In this document: one piece after another, positions 19,429 through 29,375 of the stretch
Layout: the number at the start of each line of letters is the position of its first letter
How positions within the stretch are numbered: the stretch's first letter is position 1
The notes under the pieces: model-generated
The model's input: only the letters and a program-made list of their open reading frames with translations
The model's database searches: none
Told to the model about the DNA's origin: nothing
Translations under genes and position numbers: made by a program
Assembly: GCF_900112195.1 (NCBI RefSeq)
Contig: NZ_FOKR01000019.1
Location: 1 to 64,000 of the forward strand
DNA: 64,000 nt
Direction of reading: 5' to 3'
DNA from: Butyrivibrio sp. YAB3001
GTDB taxonomy: Bacteria > Bacillota > Clostridia > Lachnospirales > Lachnospiraceae

Positions 19429-20376
19429 ATGAGCATATTTATACTGAAACCAATATGTAAAGATTATTTATGGGGCGGCCATAAATTGGTTGAAAAATAT
19501 AATGTTGATTTTGAGGGAGATATATGTGCAGAGGCTTGGAGCCTTTCCTGCCATAAAGATGGGCAATCTATTATTTCTAATGGCACCTTTAAAGGAATGA
19601 CATTGGCAGAAGTGATTGAGAAGAATGGAAATGACATGCTTGGAGAAAACTGCAAGAAATACGAGGAATTTCCTATCCTGATCAAGCTGATCGATGCAAA
19701 AAAATCACTGTCTATTCAGGTGCATCCTGATGACGAATATGCGCTTGAACATGAAAATCAGTATGGAAAAACAGAAATGTGGTATGTACTTGAAGCGGAA
19801 AAAGATGCTTTCTTGTACCAGGGCTTTGATAAAGAAATCTCAAAAGAAGAATTTGAGCAGAGAATCAGAGAAAATACGCTTACAGAAGTTTTGCATAAAG
19901 AATATGTTAACCCGGGCGATGTTATTTTTATAACACCGGGGACGCTTCATTCAATAGGAGCCGGAATTCTTGTCGCAGAAATACAGCAAAGTTCCAATGT
20001 GACCTACAGAATATATGATTACGGAAGAGTCGGAGCTGATGGAAAGCCAAGACAGCTCCATATACAGCAGTCACTGGATGTAACAAAGATTGAGAAGCCG
20101 GTTAAGTACAGATCAAATGACGAACATCTGGTTAACTGCGAGTATTTCTGTGTTGATAACATCGAAATAAATGACGGAGAAATATATACGTATAATGCAG
20201 ATACAAGCTCATTTGTCAGTCTTTTGATAGTAGACGGTGAAGGACTAGTTTGCTCAGAAAATGAAGAATATTCGGTAAAAAAAGGTGATTCAGTATTCAT
20301 TTCTGCAGGCACAGGATGTTTTGAAGTAAAAGGAAATATGAAGCTTCTGCAAACAACATTGCCATCTCAAAAGTAA
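19429..20376 (+). CDS. manA: Mannose-6-phosphate isomerase, class I
   Basis: The 315-residue cupin enzyme interconverts mannose 6-phosphate and fructose 6-phosphate, needing zinc. The metal-binding motif SIQVHPDDEYAL and the active-site stretch TPGTLHSIGAGILVAEIQQ are clear. The length fits the short Firmicutes form. The product feeds GDP-mannose and related sugars, which could link it to polysaccharide synthesis elsewhere. A good AAGGAG lies before the start, and sbcD follows after 22 bases on the same strand. Confidence 0.93.
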   Translation: MSIFILKPICKDYLWGGHKLVEKYNVDFEGDICAEAWSLSCHKDGQSIISNGTFKGMTLAEVIEKNGNDMLGENCKKYEEFPILIKLIDAKKSLSIQVHPDDEYALEHENQYGKTEMWYVLEAEKDAFLYQGFDKEISKEEFEQRIRENTLTEVLHKEYVNPGDVIFITPGTLHSIGAGILVAEIQQSSNVTYRIYDYGRVGADGKPRQLHIQQSLDVTKIEKPVKYRSNDEHLVNCEYFCVDNIEINDGEIYTYNADTSSFVSLLIVDGEGLVCSENEEYSVKKGDSVFISAGTGCFEVKGNMKLLQTTLPSQK

Positions 20377-20398
20377 TTGTTAATCGGAGGGGAAAACT

Positions 20399-21556
20399 GT
20401 GAAATTCATACATTTAGGTGATCTGCACCTTGGGAAATCCCTGGGTGATTTTGATCTTATACAGGACCAGAAATATATCTTGAATGAGATATTGGAACTT
20501 ATTGATAAAGAGAACGTTGATGCACTATTGATGGCTGGTGATATATATGATAAAGCAGTACCGAGTGAGGCAGCAACAAATCTTTTAGACTGGTTTTTGA
20601 GCAGACTTTCCGAAAAAAAGATAAGCACATATATAATCAGTGGAAATCATGATTCGGATGATCGTCTGAATTTTGGAAGCTCGCTTTTTTCCTCTAATAG
20701 TATTTATATATCAGCAATATTTGATGGCAAATTACATAAACAGACTTTAAAAAAAGAAACTGAAATTGCAAATATATATCTTTTGCCCTTCGTAAAGGCT
20801 TCTCAGGTAAAACACTATTATCCGGAAGCTAAGATTGAGACGTATGATGATGCGGTCCGAACAATAATAGATAATTCGGAAATAGACGAACAAGAGTGTA
20901 ATATACTGGTGGCCCATCAGTTTGTGGCAGGAAAGGGCGATGATCCTGCTCTTGGCGGTTCAGAATCAGCAGGAACACAGAGTGTTGGTCTTGTTGAGAA
21001 AATAAGTTATGACTGTTTCGACAAATTCGATTATGTCGCACTTGGGCATATCCATTCGCCTCAGAGAGTGGGAAGAGATGAGGTCAGATACTCCGGATCT
21101 CTGCTCAAATATTCGTTAAGTGAAGCAAATAATGAGAAATCCGTTCCTATAATAACTGTAAATGGCAAAGAAAAAGTTAAGATTGAACTCGTGCCATTAA
21201 AGCCAATGCGCGAAATGAGGCATATCAGGGGCAATATTAAAGATCTTTTGGCAAAAGAAAATGTTAAGTCACCGGAAGATTTTATCTATGCGACTCTCAC
21301 AGATGAAGATATTGTGAATGATGCGATGGGTATATTCCAGCAAATATATCCAAATACTGTAAAAATTGATTATGATAATTCTCATACAAGACAGATTGAG
21401 CAGGTAGATATATCTAGAATTGCTGAGAATAAGTCATTTTCCGAGCTTATTGGAGATTTTTACAGGATGGTCTACGGTTGCGAAATCAGTGAAGAAGAAA
21501 TGGAAATAATGCGAATGGCGGCTCGAGAGGCAGGTGTAGCAAATGAAACCAATTAA
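20399..21556 (+). CDS. sbcD: Exonuclease subunit SbcD (Mre11-like)
   Basis: The 385-residue metallophosphoesterase carries the nuclease motifs HLGDLHLG, MAGDIYDKA, ISGNHDSDD, LVAHQF and LGHIHSPQ. It works with SbcC as an ATP-dependent double-strand exonuclease and hairpin nuclease. The start is GTG 20399, 6 bases behind GGAGGGG. Its end overlaps sbcC by 14 bases, implying translational coupling. SbcCD cleaves DNA hairpins and cruciforms, notable given the long palindromes near the origin of this replicon. Confidence 0.94.
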   Translation: MKFIHLGDLHLGKSLGDFDLIQDQKYILNEILELIDKENVDALLMAGDIYDKAVPSEAATNLLDWFLSRLSEKKISTYIISGNHDSDDRLNFGSSLFSSNSIYISAIFDGKLHKQTLKKETEIANIYLLPFVKASQVKHYYPEAKIETYDDAVRTIIDNSEIDEQECNILVAHQFVAGKGDDPALGGSESAGTQSVGLVEKISYDCFDKFDYVALGHIHSPQRVGRDEVRYSGSLLKYSLSEANNEKSVPIITVNGKEKVKIELVPLKPMREMRHIRGNIKDLLAKENVKSPEDFIYATLTDEDIVNDAMGIFQQIYPNTVKIDYDNSHTRQIEQVDISRIAENKSFSELIGDFYRMVYGCEISEEEMEIMRMAAREAGVANETN

Positions 21557-24500
21557 ACTTATTATAAGTGCTTTTGGACCATATGCAGGGAAAATGCCTG
21601 AAATCGACTTTGAAAAATTTGAGGATAAGGGGTTATTTCTGATTTCTGGCGATACAGGAGCCGGAAAGACCACAATTTTTGACGCTGTTTGTTTTGCGCT
21701 TTACGGTACAACAAGCGGTGTTTTTCGTGATACCAAAAACCTCAGAAGTGAGTATGCAAAGGATTCAGACGATAGCTTCGTTGATTTTTATTTTTCTCAT
21801 CAGGGAAAAGAATATCACGTATGGCGACAGCCCGCCTATGAGAGAAGAAAACAGCGCGGAGAAGGCGTCATAACCGAAAAAGAGAAGGCAATTCTTTATA
21901 CTGAAGGCGAAACTCCAATTGAAGGCATTACGCAGGTTAATAACGCGGTAAAAGAGCTTTTGCATATTGATGATAAACAGTTTAAGCAGATTGCAATGAT
22001 CGCACAGGGAGAATTCTGGAATCTGTTAAACGCAAAGACTGAGCAGAGAACTGAAATACTCAGAACAATTTTCATGACAAATGGATATAAAAGCATCGAG
22101 TACAAACTCAAAGATCGCATGGATAACAGCTATAAGATAAAGACTAAGACAGAAGACAGTATTATCCAATATTTTTGCGATGTATCAGCAGAAGCTGATA
22201 GCAGTTTATCTGAAGAACTCACCAATCTGCAGGAAAAAGCACGCAGGTCTTCAAGCGCATGGAATCTTGAAGAAATCCTTGAAATCATAAATAGGGTTGT
22301 AGAGGATGATGTGAATAATTTAGATCAACTTCAGAATGAAATAAATGAAGTTGAAAGAAAACTTGAAGAATATAAAAAAGAACTTGCAACTGCGGAAACT
22401 AATAATAAATTCATAAGGCGTTTAGCACAACTTCAAGATGAAAAAGAGAAACTTGATTCGGAGAAGGGAAATTTCAAAAAGCTGGAAAGACTGATTGAGA
22501 GGCAGCGAAAAGCTACGAGAGAAGTTAATCCAATATATGCAGCTTTGCAAAGTAAAAAAAGAGAAATATTAAAGAACGAAGAACAGCTAAAAAAAGAAAA
22601 AGAGCTGTTTGAAAAATCAACGAAGGATTCAAAAGAAGCGCAGGCAAAAGTAATAGAAGCGCAAAAACATGCTCCTGAATCCGAAGAACTAAAAAAACAG
22701 ATTGATAAGATTACGGATGAAGCGCCTAAATACCAGCAAAGGGAAAAGCTCAGAACAGAGCTAATAAATCTTGAAAAGTCAGAAATAGGGATTTCTGAAG
22801 AAGAGAATAATATAAATGTCTGTGAAACTGAGCTTCAAAAACGCATAGATGAGCTTAAAAATCAGATTTCCACGCTTAAAGACAGGCCGGCTGAGCTTAT
22901 TAAAAATGAGTCTGAATTCGAAAAATTGAGTGATTTAAGAACAGCGCTGGAAACAGTTTTGATGCAAATGGTTCCGGAAAGAGAAGAAAAGATAGCTCTT
23001 TTACAAAAGAAACAAAAGGCTTTTCAAAAAGCTTTTGAAAAATATGAAGAGATGTCTGCAAAGCGAATGCAAGCTGAGAAGATTTTAGATGGATGCAGAG
23101 CAGGCATACTGGCAAAGAACCTTGAAGAAGGACAAAAGTGCCCTGTATGCGGGTCGACACATCACCCTGAGCTTGCTATGCTGCCAGATGAATCAATATC
23201 AGAGGATGAATTTAAGATTCTTCAAAAAGAAGAGGAACGTTTCAGAGAGGAAAAAGCAGATAAAAATACCCTGGCGGAAAAGGCCAAAAGCTCCCTTGAG
23301 CAATTTGAGGAACAAATGAGGGTAGCTACACTTGACTGCCTTGAAAATGATCTTCTTTCATTTGATTGTCAGGCTGTGTCACTTGATGAACTAGTGGCTA
23401 TGGCGCAGGATGCAAGATTACAGGTAAAAGGTAAGCTTGATGAGAATAGTAAAACTCAGATAGCCATCCAAAAAGACTGTATGAAGTTGGAGGAAGATGA
23501 AAAGAGCCTTGAAATAGCACAGGGTAAAGAAACGGATGCATTGAAATCCAGGAAAGAAAGTCTTTTGAAGGAAAAAGAGGCTGTTAGCAGTAAAAAAGTA
23601 GAATGTATAGCCTTATTAAAATCACTTGATAATTTAAGCTTTGAAAACTGGAAGCTTGCAAAAGAAGAAAAAGACAGACTTTCAGGTGAAGTGAAACGAA
23701 TTGACGGAAAGATTCAGGAAGCGACGGAAGAAAAAGCTAATACTGACCAGTTAGTAGCTAAACATCAATCTGCAGTTAAAACACTTGAATTTACATTAAA
23801 TCAGCAGCAAAGTGATGAAGAATCAATAGCCCACAATCTCGATAATATAGTAAAAGAGACTGAATTCCGGGATATTGATGAGGCATTGGAATTTGTAGTG
23901 CCTGAAAAAGATATATCTTCAAATGAAAAGACAATTATCGATTTTAATCAATCATTAAATACAAACGAAGTACAGCTTTTGCAGGCTCAAAAGGATGCTG
24001 AAGGCAAGAAAATGGTTGATGAAGAAGAGATAAAATCGCTTTGTGATTCTCAAAGTGCAGTTGTTGAAACGGTCAGAAAAAGGGCGAATAATCTCGAAAA
24101 CAGGATAAGAAATAATACAGAGAAAATGGAGAATATCCGCTCAAGACAGGATGAACTTGAAAAGGCAAGAAAAGAGAACGGAATATGTACACGCCTATAT
24201 AACCTTGTAAAGGGAACAACAGGTAACGGCAAGATAACTCTTGAGCAGTATATCCAGGCTGCGGGCTTTGACGGTATAATCGCTGCTGCGAACAGACGTC
24301 TTTTACCAATGAGCGATGGGCAGTATGAGTTGTTCAGGCAGGCGGATTCTTTAGGGAAAAAGAGTAATAACTTCCTTGATCTTGAAGTGCTCGATAATTA
24401 TACGGGCCACAGGAGGCCGGTTGGAAATCTTTCAGGTGGAGAGAGTTTTAAAGCGTCTCTTAGCCTTGCACTTGGACTTTCAGACACGGTTTCTTCAAAT

Positions 24501-24725
24501 CTTGGTGGAATCCAGATGGATGCGCTGTTTATTGATGAGGGATTTGGTACACTGGATAGGAAATCTATCGATGGCGCTATGGATATACTCATAAACCTTT
24601 CAGGGGCTAATAAACTGGTCGGAATAATCAGCCACAGGGAAGAACTTATGGAGAATATTCCACAACAGATTCGTGTTGAAAAGAAGAAAGATGGAAGCCA
24701 TATCAGTATTGATCTGGGAGTGTAA
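21543..24725 (+). CDS. sbcC: Exonuclease subunit SbcC (Rad50-like ATPase)
   Basis: The 1060-residue SMC-like ATPase has Walker A GDTGAGKT at residues 36-43. Two long coiled-coil arms rich in Glu and Lys (about 180-500 and 560-890) surround a zinc hook CPVC at residues 533-536. The C-terminal head has the signature NLSGGESFKASLSLAL and Walker B LFIDEGFGTLD. With SbcD it resects ends and opens DNA hairpins. The length is usual for the family and no frame break is seen. Confidence 0.95.
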   Translation: MKPIKLIISAFGPYAGKMPEIDFEKFEDKGLFLISGDTGAGKTTIFDAVCFALYGTTSGVFRDTKNLRSEYAKDSDDSFVDFYFSHQGKEYHVWRQPAYERRKQRGEGVITEKEKAILYTEGETPIEGITQVNNAVKELLHIDDKQFKQIAMIAQGEFWNLLNAKTEQRTEILRTIFMTNGYKSIEYKLKDRMDNSYKIKTKTEDSIIQYFCDVSAEADSSLSEELTNLQEKARRSSSAWNLEEILEIINRVVEDDVNNLDQLQNEINEVERKLEEYKKELATAETNNKFIRRLAQLQDEKEKLDSEKGNFKKLERLIERQRKATREVNPIYAALQSKKREILKNEEQLKKEKELFEKSTKDSKEAQAKVIEAQKHAPESEELKKQIDKITDEAPKYQQREKLRTELINLEKSEIGISEEENNINVCETELQKRIDELKNQISTLKDRPAELIKNESEFEKLSDLRTALETVLMQMVPEREEKIALLQKKQKAFQKAFEKYEEMSAKRMQAEKILDGCRAGILAKNLEEGQKCPVCGSTHHPELAMLPDESISEDEFKILQKEEERFREEKADKNTLAEKAKSSLEQFEEQMRVATLDCLENDLLSFDCQAVSLDELVAMAQDARLQVKGKLDENSKTQIAIQKDCMKLEEDEKSLEIAQGKETDALKSRKESLLKEKEAVSSKKVECIALLKSLDNLSFENWKLAKEEKDRLSGEVKRIDGKIQEATEEKANTDQLVAKHQSAVKTLEFTLNQQQSDEESIAHNLDNIVKETEFRDIDEALEFVVPEKDISSNEKTIIDFNQSLNTNEVQLLQAQKDAEGKKMVDEEEIKSLCDSQSAVVETVRKRANNLENRIRNNTEKMENIRSRQDELEKARKENGICTRLYNLVKGTTGNGKITLEQYIQAAGFDGIIAAANRRLLPMSDGQYELFRQADSLGKKSNNFLDLEVLDNYTGHRRPVGNLSGGESFKASLSLALGLSDTVSSNLGGIQMDALFIDEGFGTLDRKSIDGAMDILINLSGANKLVGIISHREELMENIPQQIRVEKKKDGSHISIDLGV

Positions 24726-24859
24726 TTACAGAAACACGCATTTTCTGTGGCTTTCGTGAGAATATGATTCAGGAGCCGGCCAAGCTTTTCGACGTAAGTC
24801 GACTTCTATTGGTTTGGTTGCAGATAGCTTGTATAAGAGAATAGCAAGAGGAATTGTTT

Positions 24860-25012
24860 ATGGAAAAACATTCACAGAAAGAATCCGGGAAAAAAGAGAT
24901 AAAGATTAAGAAAAGTCCGAAAGAAGAGGCCTTAAAGAGGGCTCCGGACGAAGTAATTGCTAAAGCTATTCATGATGCTCTTATAAAAGAACACGATAAA
25001 ACAAAAAAATAA
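24860..25012 (+). CDS. Small basic protein, 50 residues, unknown function
   Basis: ATG 24860 follows an AGAGGA Shine-Dalgarno sequence and opens a frame of 50 codons ending TAA. The protein is very rich in Lys and Glu (MEKHSQKESGKKEIKIKK at the start, DALIKEHDKTKK at the end). It has a central helical stretch APDEVIAKAIHDALI and no hydrophobic segment. Codon use is like its neighbours. I do not recognise a family. A nucleic-acid-associated role is only a guess from charge. Confidence 0.55.
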   Translation: MEKHSQKESGKKEIKIKKSPKEEALKRAPDEVIAKAIHDALIKEHDKTKK

Positions 25013-25091
25013 ATTCCTGATAGGGAAAAACAGAAAATATAGTATAATATTTTTGTTGTGTTAAAAAAATGAATTACCAGGAGGAACGGGG

Positions 25092-26078
25092 ATGAAATTA
25101 AAAAGTGTTATTGCGATGGCAGCGGGGGTTATCAGCGCTTTTATGCTCTCAACAACTGTATTTGCCGCAACTAATGAACTGACAGGTCTGGATATAGATG
25201 ATTCTATTGCAAATCAAAGACCGGTAGCAATCATGGTTGATAATGAAAAGAAAGCGCTTAAACATTACGGTACAGGCGAGGCAGATATTGTATATGAGAT
25301 GATGAACAGCACTGCTAATGGCAGAGTGACAAGACTTATGTGTTTATACAAAGATTGGGCTAATCTACAGCAGACAGGAAGCATCAGAAGTACAAGAACT
25401 ACAAATGTAATTCTGTCTGACGAATACAATGCTGTACTTATTCATGATGGAGGTCCATTCTATATCAAGACTTATCTGGCACAGCCTTATGCAACACATA
25501 TTAGTGGCGGATTTACCAGAGTAAAGAACGGAAAGCCAACAGAATTTACAGAGTATGTGTTTGGAAGCGAACTTGTTAAAAGATTCAATAAAGCAAACAT
25601 TTCTACAAGTTACGTTCAGGCACCTGAGAGAGGAACACATTTTGTGTTCAATGCTGCAGACACAGACCTTATTTCAGATGTAGTTGCAAATAATGTTGAT
25701 CTTGCAAGCGTATTTACACATAATAGCAGCAAACTGGTCTTTAATGCAGCTACAAGAACTTATGATTACTACGAATACGGCTCACTTCATCAGGATGCTG
25801 AAGATGACCAGGTACTCTCATTTAAGAATGTAATCTTGCAGAATGTATCATTCACCCAGCTTGATAAGAATGGTTATCTTACTTATAACGTAATTGGAAC
25901 AGATAAGGGATACTACATTACAAATGGCAAGGCTATTCCTATTACATGGTCAAAAGCAAGCGAAACGGGAATGACACACTATTACAATGCAGCAGGACAG
26001 GAAATAACTGTAAATAAGGGGAAAACCTATATTGGTCTTGTGCCTTCTGATTCATGGGATAAGATGGTGATAAATTAA
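25092..26078 (+). CDS. DUF3048 (YerB-like) secreted protein
   Basis: The 328-residue protein has an N-terminal signal peptide ending near VFAA (residues 1-26), then a DUF3048 domain: NQRPVAIMVDNEKKAL, EADIVYEMM, GRVTRLMCLYKDW and GSIRSTRTT are the typical blocks, and IHDGGPFY follows. The C-terminal part (about 215-328) is the DUF3048 C domain, with TWSKASETGMTHYY and the final DSWDKMVIN. Members such as B. subtilis YerB are envelope proteins of unknown biochemical role. GAGGAACGGGG precedes the start. Confidence 0.85.
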   Translation: MKLKSVIAMAAGVISAFMLSTTVFAATNELTGLDIDDSIANQRPVAIMVDNEKKALKHYGTGEADIVYEMMNSTANGRVTRLMCLYKDWANLQQTGSIRSTRTTNVILSDEYNAVLIHDGGPFYIKTYLAQPYATHISGGFTRVKNGKPTEFTEYVFGSELVKRFNKANISTSYVQAPERGTHFVFNAADTDLISDVVANNVDLASVFTHNSSKLVFNAATRTYDYYEYGSLHQDAEDDQVLSFKNVILQNVSFTQLDKNGYLTYNVIGTDKGYYITNGKAIPITWSKASETGMTHYYNAAGQEITVNKGKTYIGLVPSDSWDKMVIN

Positions 26079-26105
26079 TCGAACAAATACAAATTATACG
26101 GTTCT

Positions 26106-26145
26106 AACAACCTCTGGTGGCTTATAGCTGCCAGAGGTTGTTTTG
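26106..26145 (+). terminator. Rho-independent terminator after the DUF3048 gene
   Basis: AACAACCTCTGG and CCAGAGGTTGTT form a 12-bp stem with a 13-base loop, followed by TTGCG. It isolates the DUF3048 gene from the STAS-led operon. The following 190 bases to 26331 hold no gene I can see, only AT-rich sequence where a promoter for the operon should lie. Confidence 0.85.
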
Positions 26146-26331
26146 CGTAATAGTAAATGCATTTATGCTTAGAGTTAGAGTGATGCTATGAAGACGATAC
26201 ATAAGTATACATATTAACAAATATTTTATATTTATTTTATCGATAATTAATCGGGTATGAATGTAAAATATTATTACTAATGTATCGATTGATAATAGGA
26301 ATTATATTGCATTTTTTACGGAGGATGAACA

Positions 26332-26637
26332 ATGCTTAATACTCAGATGAGTTCCGAAGACGGAATCTTGACAGTAACACTTGAAGGAAGACTTGATGCT
26401 CTCACTGCTTCAGATTTTTCTGATGAATTGCAAGATGCTATTGAGGATAAAACAGGACTTATTCTTGATTTTGAAGAGCTTGAGTACATTTCTTCTGCAG
26501 GACTTCGTACGGTTCTTGTGGCACAGCAGACACTTGAGGATAAAGGATATGACAACGTTAAGGTAATAAATGCCAATGAGTCAATCAAGGAAATATTCGA
26601 AGATACAGGTTTCTCGGATATTATCGATATCGAGTAA
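26332..26637 (+). CDS. STAS domain protein (anti-sigma factor antagonist type)
   Basis: This 101-residue protein is a single STAS domain: LEGRLDALTASDF, then LILDFEELEYISSAGLRTVL with the phosphorylatable serine context SSAG, then INANESIKEIFEDTGF. Such proteins switch partner anti-sigma kinases or regulate glycan synthesis. No kinase or phosphatase partner is adjacent. GGAGG lies 7 bases before ATG. The gene starts a run of eight co-directional genes, with only 39 bases to the next, so it may regulate that cluster or its enzymes. Confidence 0.88.
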   Translation: MLNTQMSSEDGILTVTLEGRLDALTASDFSDELQDAIEDKTGLILDFEELEYISSAGLRTVLVAQQTLEDKGYDNVKVINANESIKEIFEDTGFSDIIDIE

Positions 26638-26676
26638 GTGCTTTAAGGACTACTTTTTAGAAAAAGGAGAATAGCT

Positions 26677-29292
26677 ATGGCATATGAAGTATCTGTAATT
26701 ACTCCCTTTCATAACGTTGATATAGATGTATTTAAAAGAGGAATAGAGTCTGTAAAGGCTCAAACAATCGGTTTTGAGAAGATTGAATGGATCATAGTTG
26801 TACATAATTCTGATAAAAAGTACCATGACGCTATTCATGAAATGCTTGATGAATACAGCAATGTCAGGATAGAGCCTCTTGATAATAATATTCATACGCC
26901 ATCCAGCCCCAGAAACAGAGGCCTTGAACTGGCAACCGCGCCATATATTTCATTCCTTGATGGCGACGATCAGTTTACACCGCAGTGCCTTAAAAAAGTA
27001 CTGTACCACATAAAGAGAACAGCGTCTCAGATAGCGTGGTTCAGGCGTGAATATGAGCTTGAGACACCGGATTCCATACCTATCACTGAAATTGTTTTAT
27101 GGGATCAGACAAGAGAAGAAATCATCGTAGATAAGGATCATTGGGACGATGAGAAGATGTTCAGCGGAATATGTGGCATGGTTACATCCCGTATCTATTC
27201 CAGAGAATTCCTGAAGTCAAATGGAATTAAATTTGATGAGACAGTTCCTTTTGCGGAAGATTATCTTTTTAATCTGGAATGCTATGGACATGCTGAAAAA
27301 ATATGCTATCTTCCTCAGTTGATCGGATATCACTATTTTATCAATGGAGGATCCCTTGTGCAGTCTAAAGGAAAGAGCGGTGATACTCTTGTCGCGTATG
27401 CCAGAGGCTATAAGAAGGTATTTGAAACAGGCTTTTCCTATGGCTTTTATATGAATGCCATAGTTTTGGGACTTTGCTGCGTTTTAGCAAGATTTCTTAT
27501 ATCTTCGGATGAGATAACTCTTGAACAGCGAATTGAGATAAAAGAGCTGCTAGAACCTTTCCTTAGTGTCATGACGCCACTTAAGGTATCTAAGATTTAT
27601 TCAGAAAAAGCAGTAAAAGAAAGATTTGATTTCCCGAGAGATGTAATTTTAAATCCGGAAAAATACACCAAAAATATCGGCTGGGACAGCCTTGTAAATA
27701 TCGATATAAGAACAGATGATATTCTTTCGCCTTATCAAATGGTGCTAAGAAGTATTTTGATGAGCAATCAGGACACTGATATGGGAAAAAGATTTGGTTT
27801 CTCCGATATCATCACTTTGTCGGGATATCAGGCCAGAGTCCCTGTTTCTAACTATGACTTCTATGAACCGCTTATCAAGCTTCAGACAAATATTGGCGAA
27901 TCAGGCATCTTTACCTCAAGTAAGATAACTGATTATCTTATCATGACTAATTCCCTTGAAATGAGAAAGCTTTATCCCTGCACAAGAGAGCATATTGAAC
28001 CTCTGTGTAAGGCCGCCATCAAGAGACTTGAGGGACACATCACCATTCCTCTTTTTGTGAGCATTCCAAGAAAAGAAAAATTTAATGACAATGCCTACAG
28101 CAACTCTTGCATGGGTGAAGTTCTTAAGGGCTTGTTTGAATATAACAGGATGAATGCAAATTCCCTTAGTTCTATTTTTACATCTCCGTTTGAGATTCTT
28201 TTCCCAAATAATGTAAAAAAGATTTACTACTCAAGGGTATTGTTTGCGCTAAGAGAACGTGATGTTGACCAGATATATGCAGCAAATGCCTGGGATGTAA
28301 TGGAAATGTTCTCGTTTATTGAAAAGAACTGGAAAAACCTTTGCAATGACATTGAGAAGGGAACAATCACCCAGAGAGATGATATAGAAAGTGAACTCCG
28401 AGAAAAACTGGAAAGCTATTGCAAACCGGATGCTGAAAGAGCAAATGAACTCAGGGCAATTTTTGAGCAAGGGTTTGATAAGCCTGTTGCTACTAAGATA
28501 TGGAATAAGCTTACAACAATTATTGCCGATGGAGAAGGCGTTTATTCCATATATCGTAAAAACATGAAGAGATATACCGGGGATATTGAATTAAAACATA
28601 GTCTTTACACCTTCGCCGGTTCACTCATAGGTTCTGATGAAGAGGGGGCATTCAAACTTAGTACAGACAATACTTTTGTTGAATTTTCGCCTGTTGAGAA
28701 AGAAAAATCAGGTGATGCTGATGTCCTTCTTGCAAGGGATGTGGAGCCTGGAAAAGATTATGAGATCCTGATAACAACTGCGTCAGGCCTTTACAGGATG
28801 AGAACCGGTGAAATCGTCAGAATAAATAAGGTCGAGCAGGAGATTCCATATTTTACCAAAGGTTATCGAAAGGATCAGACAGTCACCATTGGCGGAATAA
28901 ATATCACAGAAAAAGATTTTGCAGATGCAGTCCTTAAGCTTATCGAAAAGACTGGATTAGACGTCATGGATTATGTATACGGAATAGAGAGAAATGCCTC
29001 TACAAGAATAAGAGGACCGGTAGTTTATCTTGAGACAAAGGATGACGTAGATACTGAAAAGATGGGTGAGCTTTTTGATGAGATACTCTGCGACATAAAC
29101 AAAGATTATGCGTCAGCAAGAGATTCAGGAAAGATTGAGAAAGTAAAGGTTAAAGGCCTTGAGATTGAAACGCAGCTTTTATACAGAGATATTGTAATGA
29201 GGCGTACTGGTTACGTACCTGAGATTATCAAGCCGGTAAGATATCTGGACGTTCCGGTAAAAGAGAAATTCTTTAAAGTCAATGTTAAATAA
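26677..29292 (+). CDS. Glycosyltransferase family 2 fused to a GH3-like acyl-acid amide synthetase domain
   Basis: The 871-residue protein has two parts. Residues 1-about 330 are a GT2 (GT-A fold): SVITPFHNVDIDVFKRGIES, SSPRNRGLELATAPYISFLD and GDDQ as the metal-binding region. From about residue 345 it resembles the GH3 (auxin-responsive) family of adenylate-forming enzymes that couple carboxylic acids to amines: SNQDTDMGKRFGF, YQARVPVSNYDFYEPLI, TTASGLYRMRTGEIVRI and GINITEKDF match successive GH3 blocks. The expected SE in the Y-x-x-S-E motif reads SL here. Domain calls are from my recognition of motifs. Such a fusion could both glycosylate and acyl/amide-modify a substrate. AAAAGGAG precedes the start. 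Confidence 0.72.
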   Translation: MAYEVSVITPFHNVDIDVFKRGIESVKAQTIGFEKIEWIIVVHNSDKKYHDAIHEMLDEYSNVRIEPLDNNIHTPSSPRNRGLELATAPYISFLDGDDQFTPQCLKKVLYHIKRTASQIAWFRREYELETPDSIPITEIVLWDQTREEIIVDKDHWDDEKMFSGICGMVTSRIYSREFLKSNGIKFDETVPFAEDYLFNLECYGHAEKICYLPQLIGYHYFINGGSLVQSKGKSGDTLVAYARGYKKVFETGFSYGFYMNAIVLGLCCVLARFLISSDEITLEQRIEIKELLEPFLSVMTPLKVSKIYSEKAVKERFDFPRDVILNPEKYTKNIGWDSLVNIDIRTDDILSPYQMVLRSILMSNQDTDMGKRFGFSDIITLSGYQARVPVSNYDFYEPLIKLQTNIGESGIFTSSKITDYLIMTNSLEMRKLYPCTREHIEPLCKAAIKRLEGHITIPLFVSIPRKEKFNDNAYSNSCMGEVLKGLFEYNRMNANSLSSIFTSPFEILFPNNVKKIYYSRVLFALRERDVDQIYAANAWDVMEMFSFIEKNWKNLCNDIEKGTITQRDDIESELREKLESYCKPDAERANELRAIFEQGFDKPVATKIWNKLTTIIADGEGVYSIYRKNMKRYTGDIELKHSLYTFAGSLIGSDEEGAFKLSTDNTFVEFSPVEKEKSGDADVLLARDVEPGKDYEILITTASGLYRMRTGEIVRINKVEQEIPYFTKGYRKDQTVTIGGINITEKDFADAVLKLIEKTGLDVMDYVYGIERNASTRIRGPVVYLETKDDVDTEKMGELFDEILCDINKDYASARDSGKIEKVKVKGLEIETQLLYRDIVMRRTGYVPEIIKPVRYLDVPVKEKFFKVNVK

Positions 29293-29375
29293 ATTGTATT
29301 GAAGCCCTGATTGAGTATAGTCAGAAAGACATTTCAGAAACAATCCATCAAATCATCAAAAGTAAGGAGGGAACA

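Noticed and set aside
24726..24800. Terminator after sbcC from the ACAGAAA/TTTCTGT repeat
   Set aside because: The 7-bp AT-rich stem is not followed by T residues, so I do not call it.
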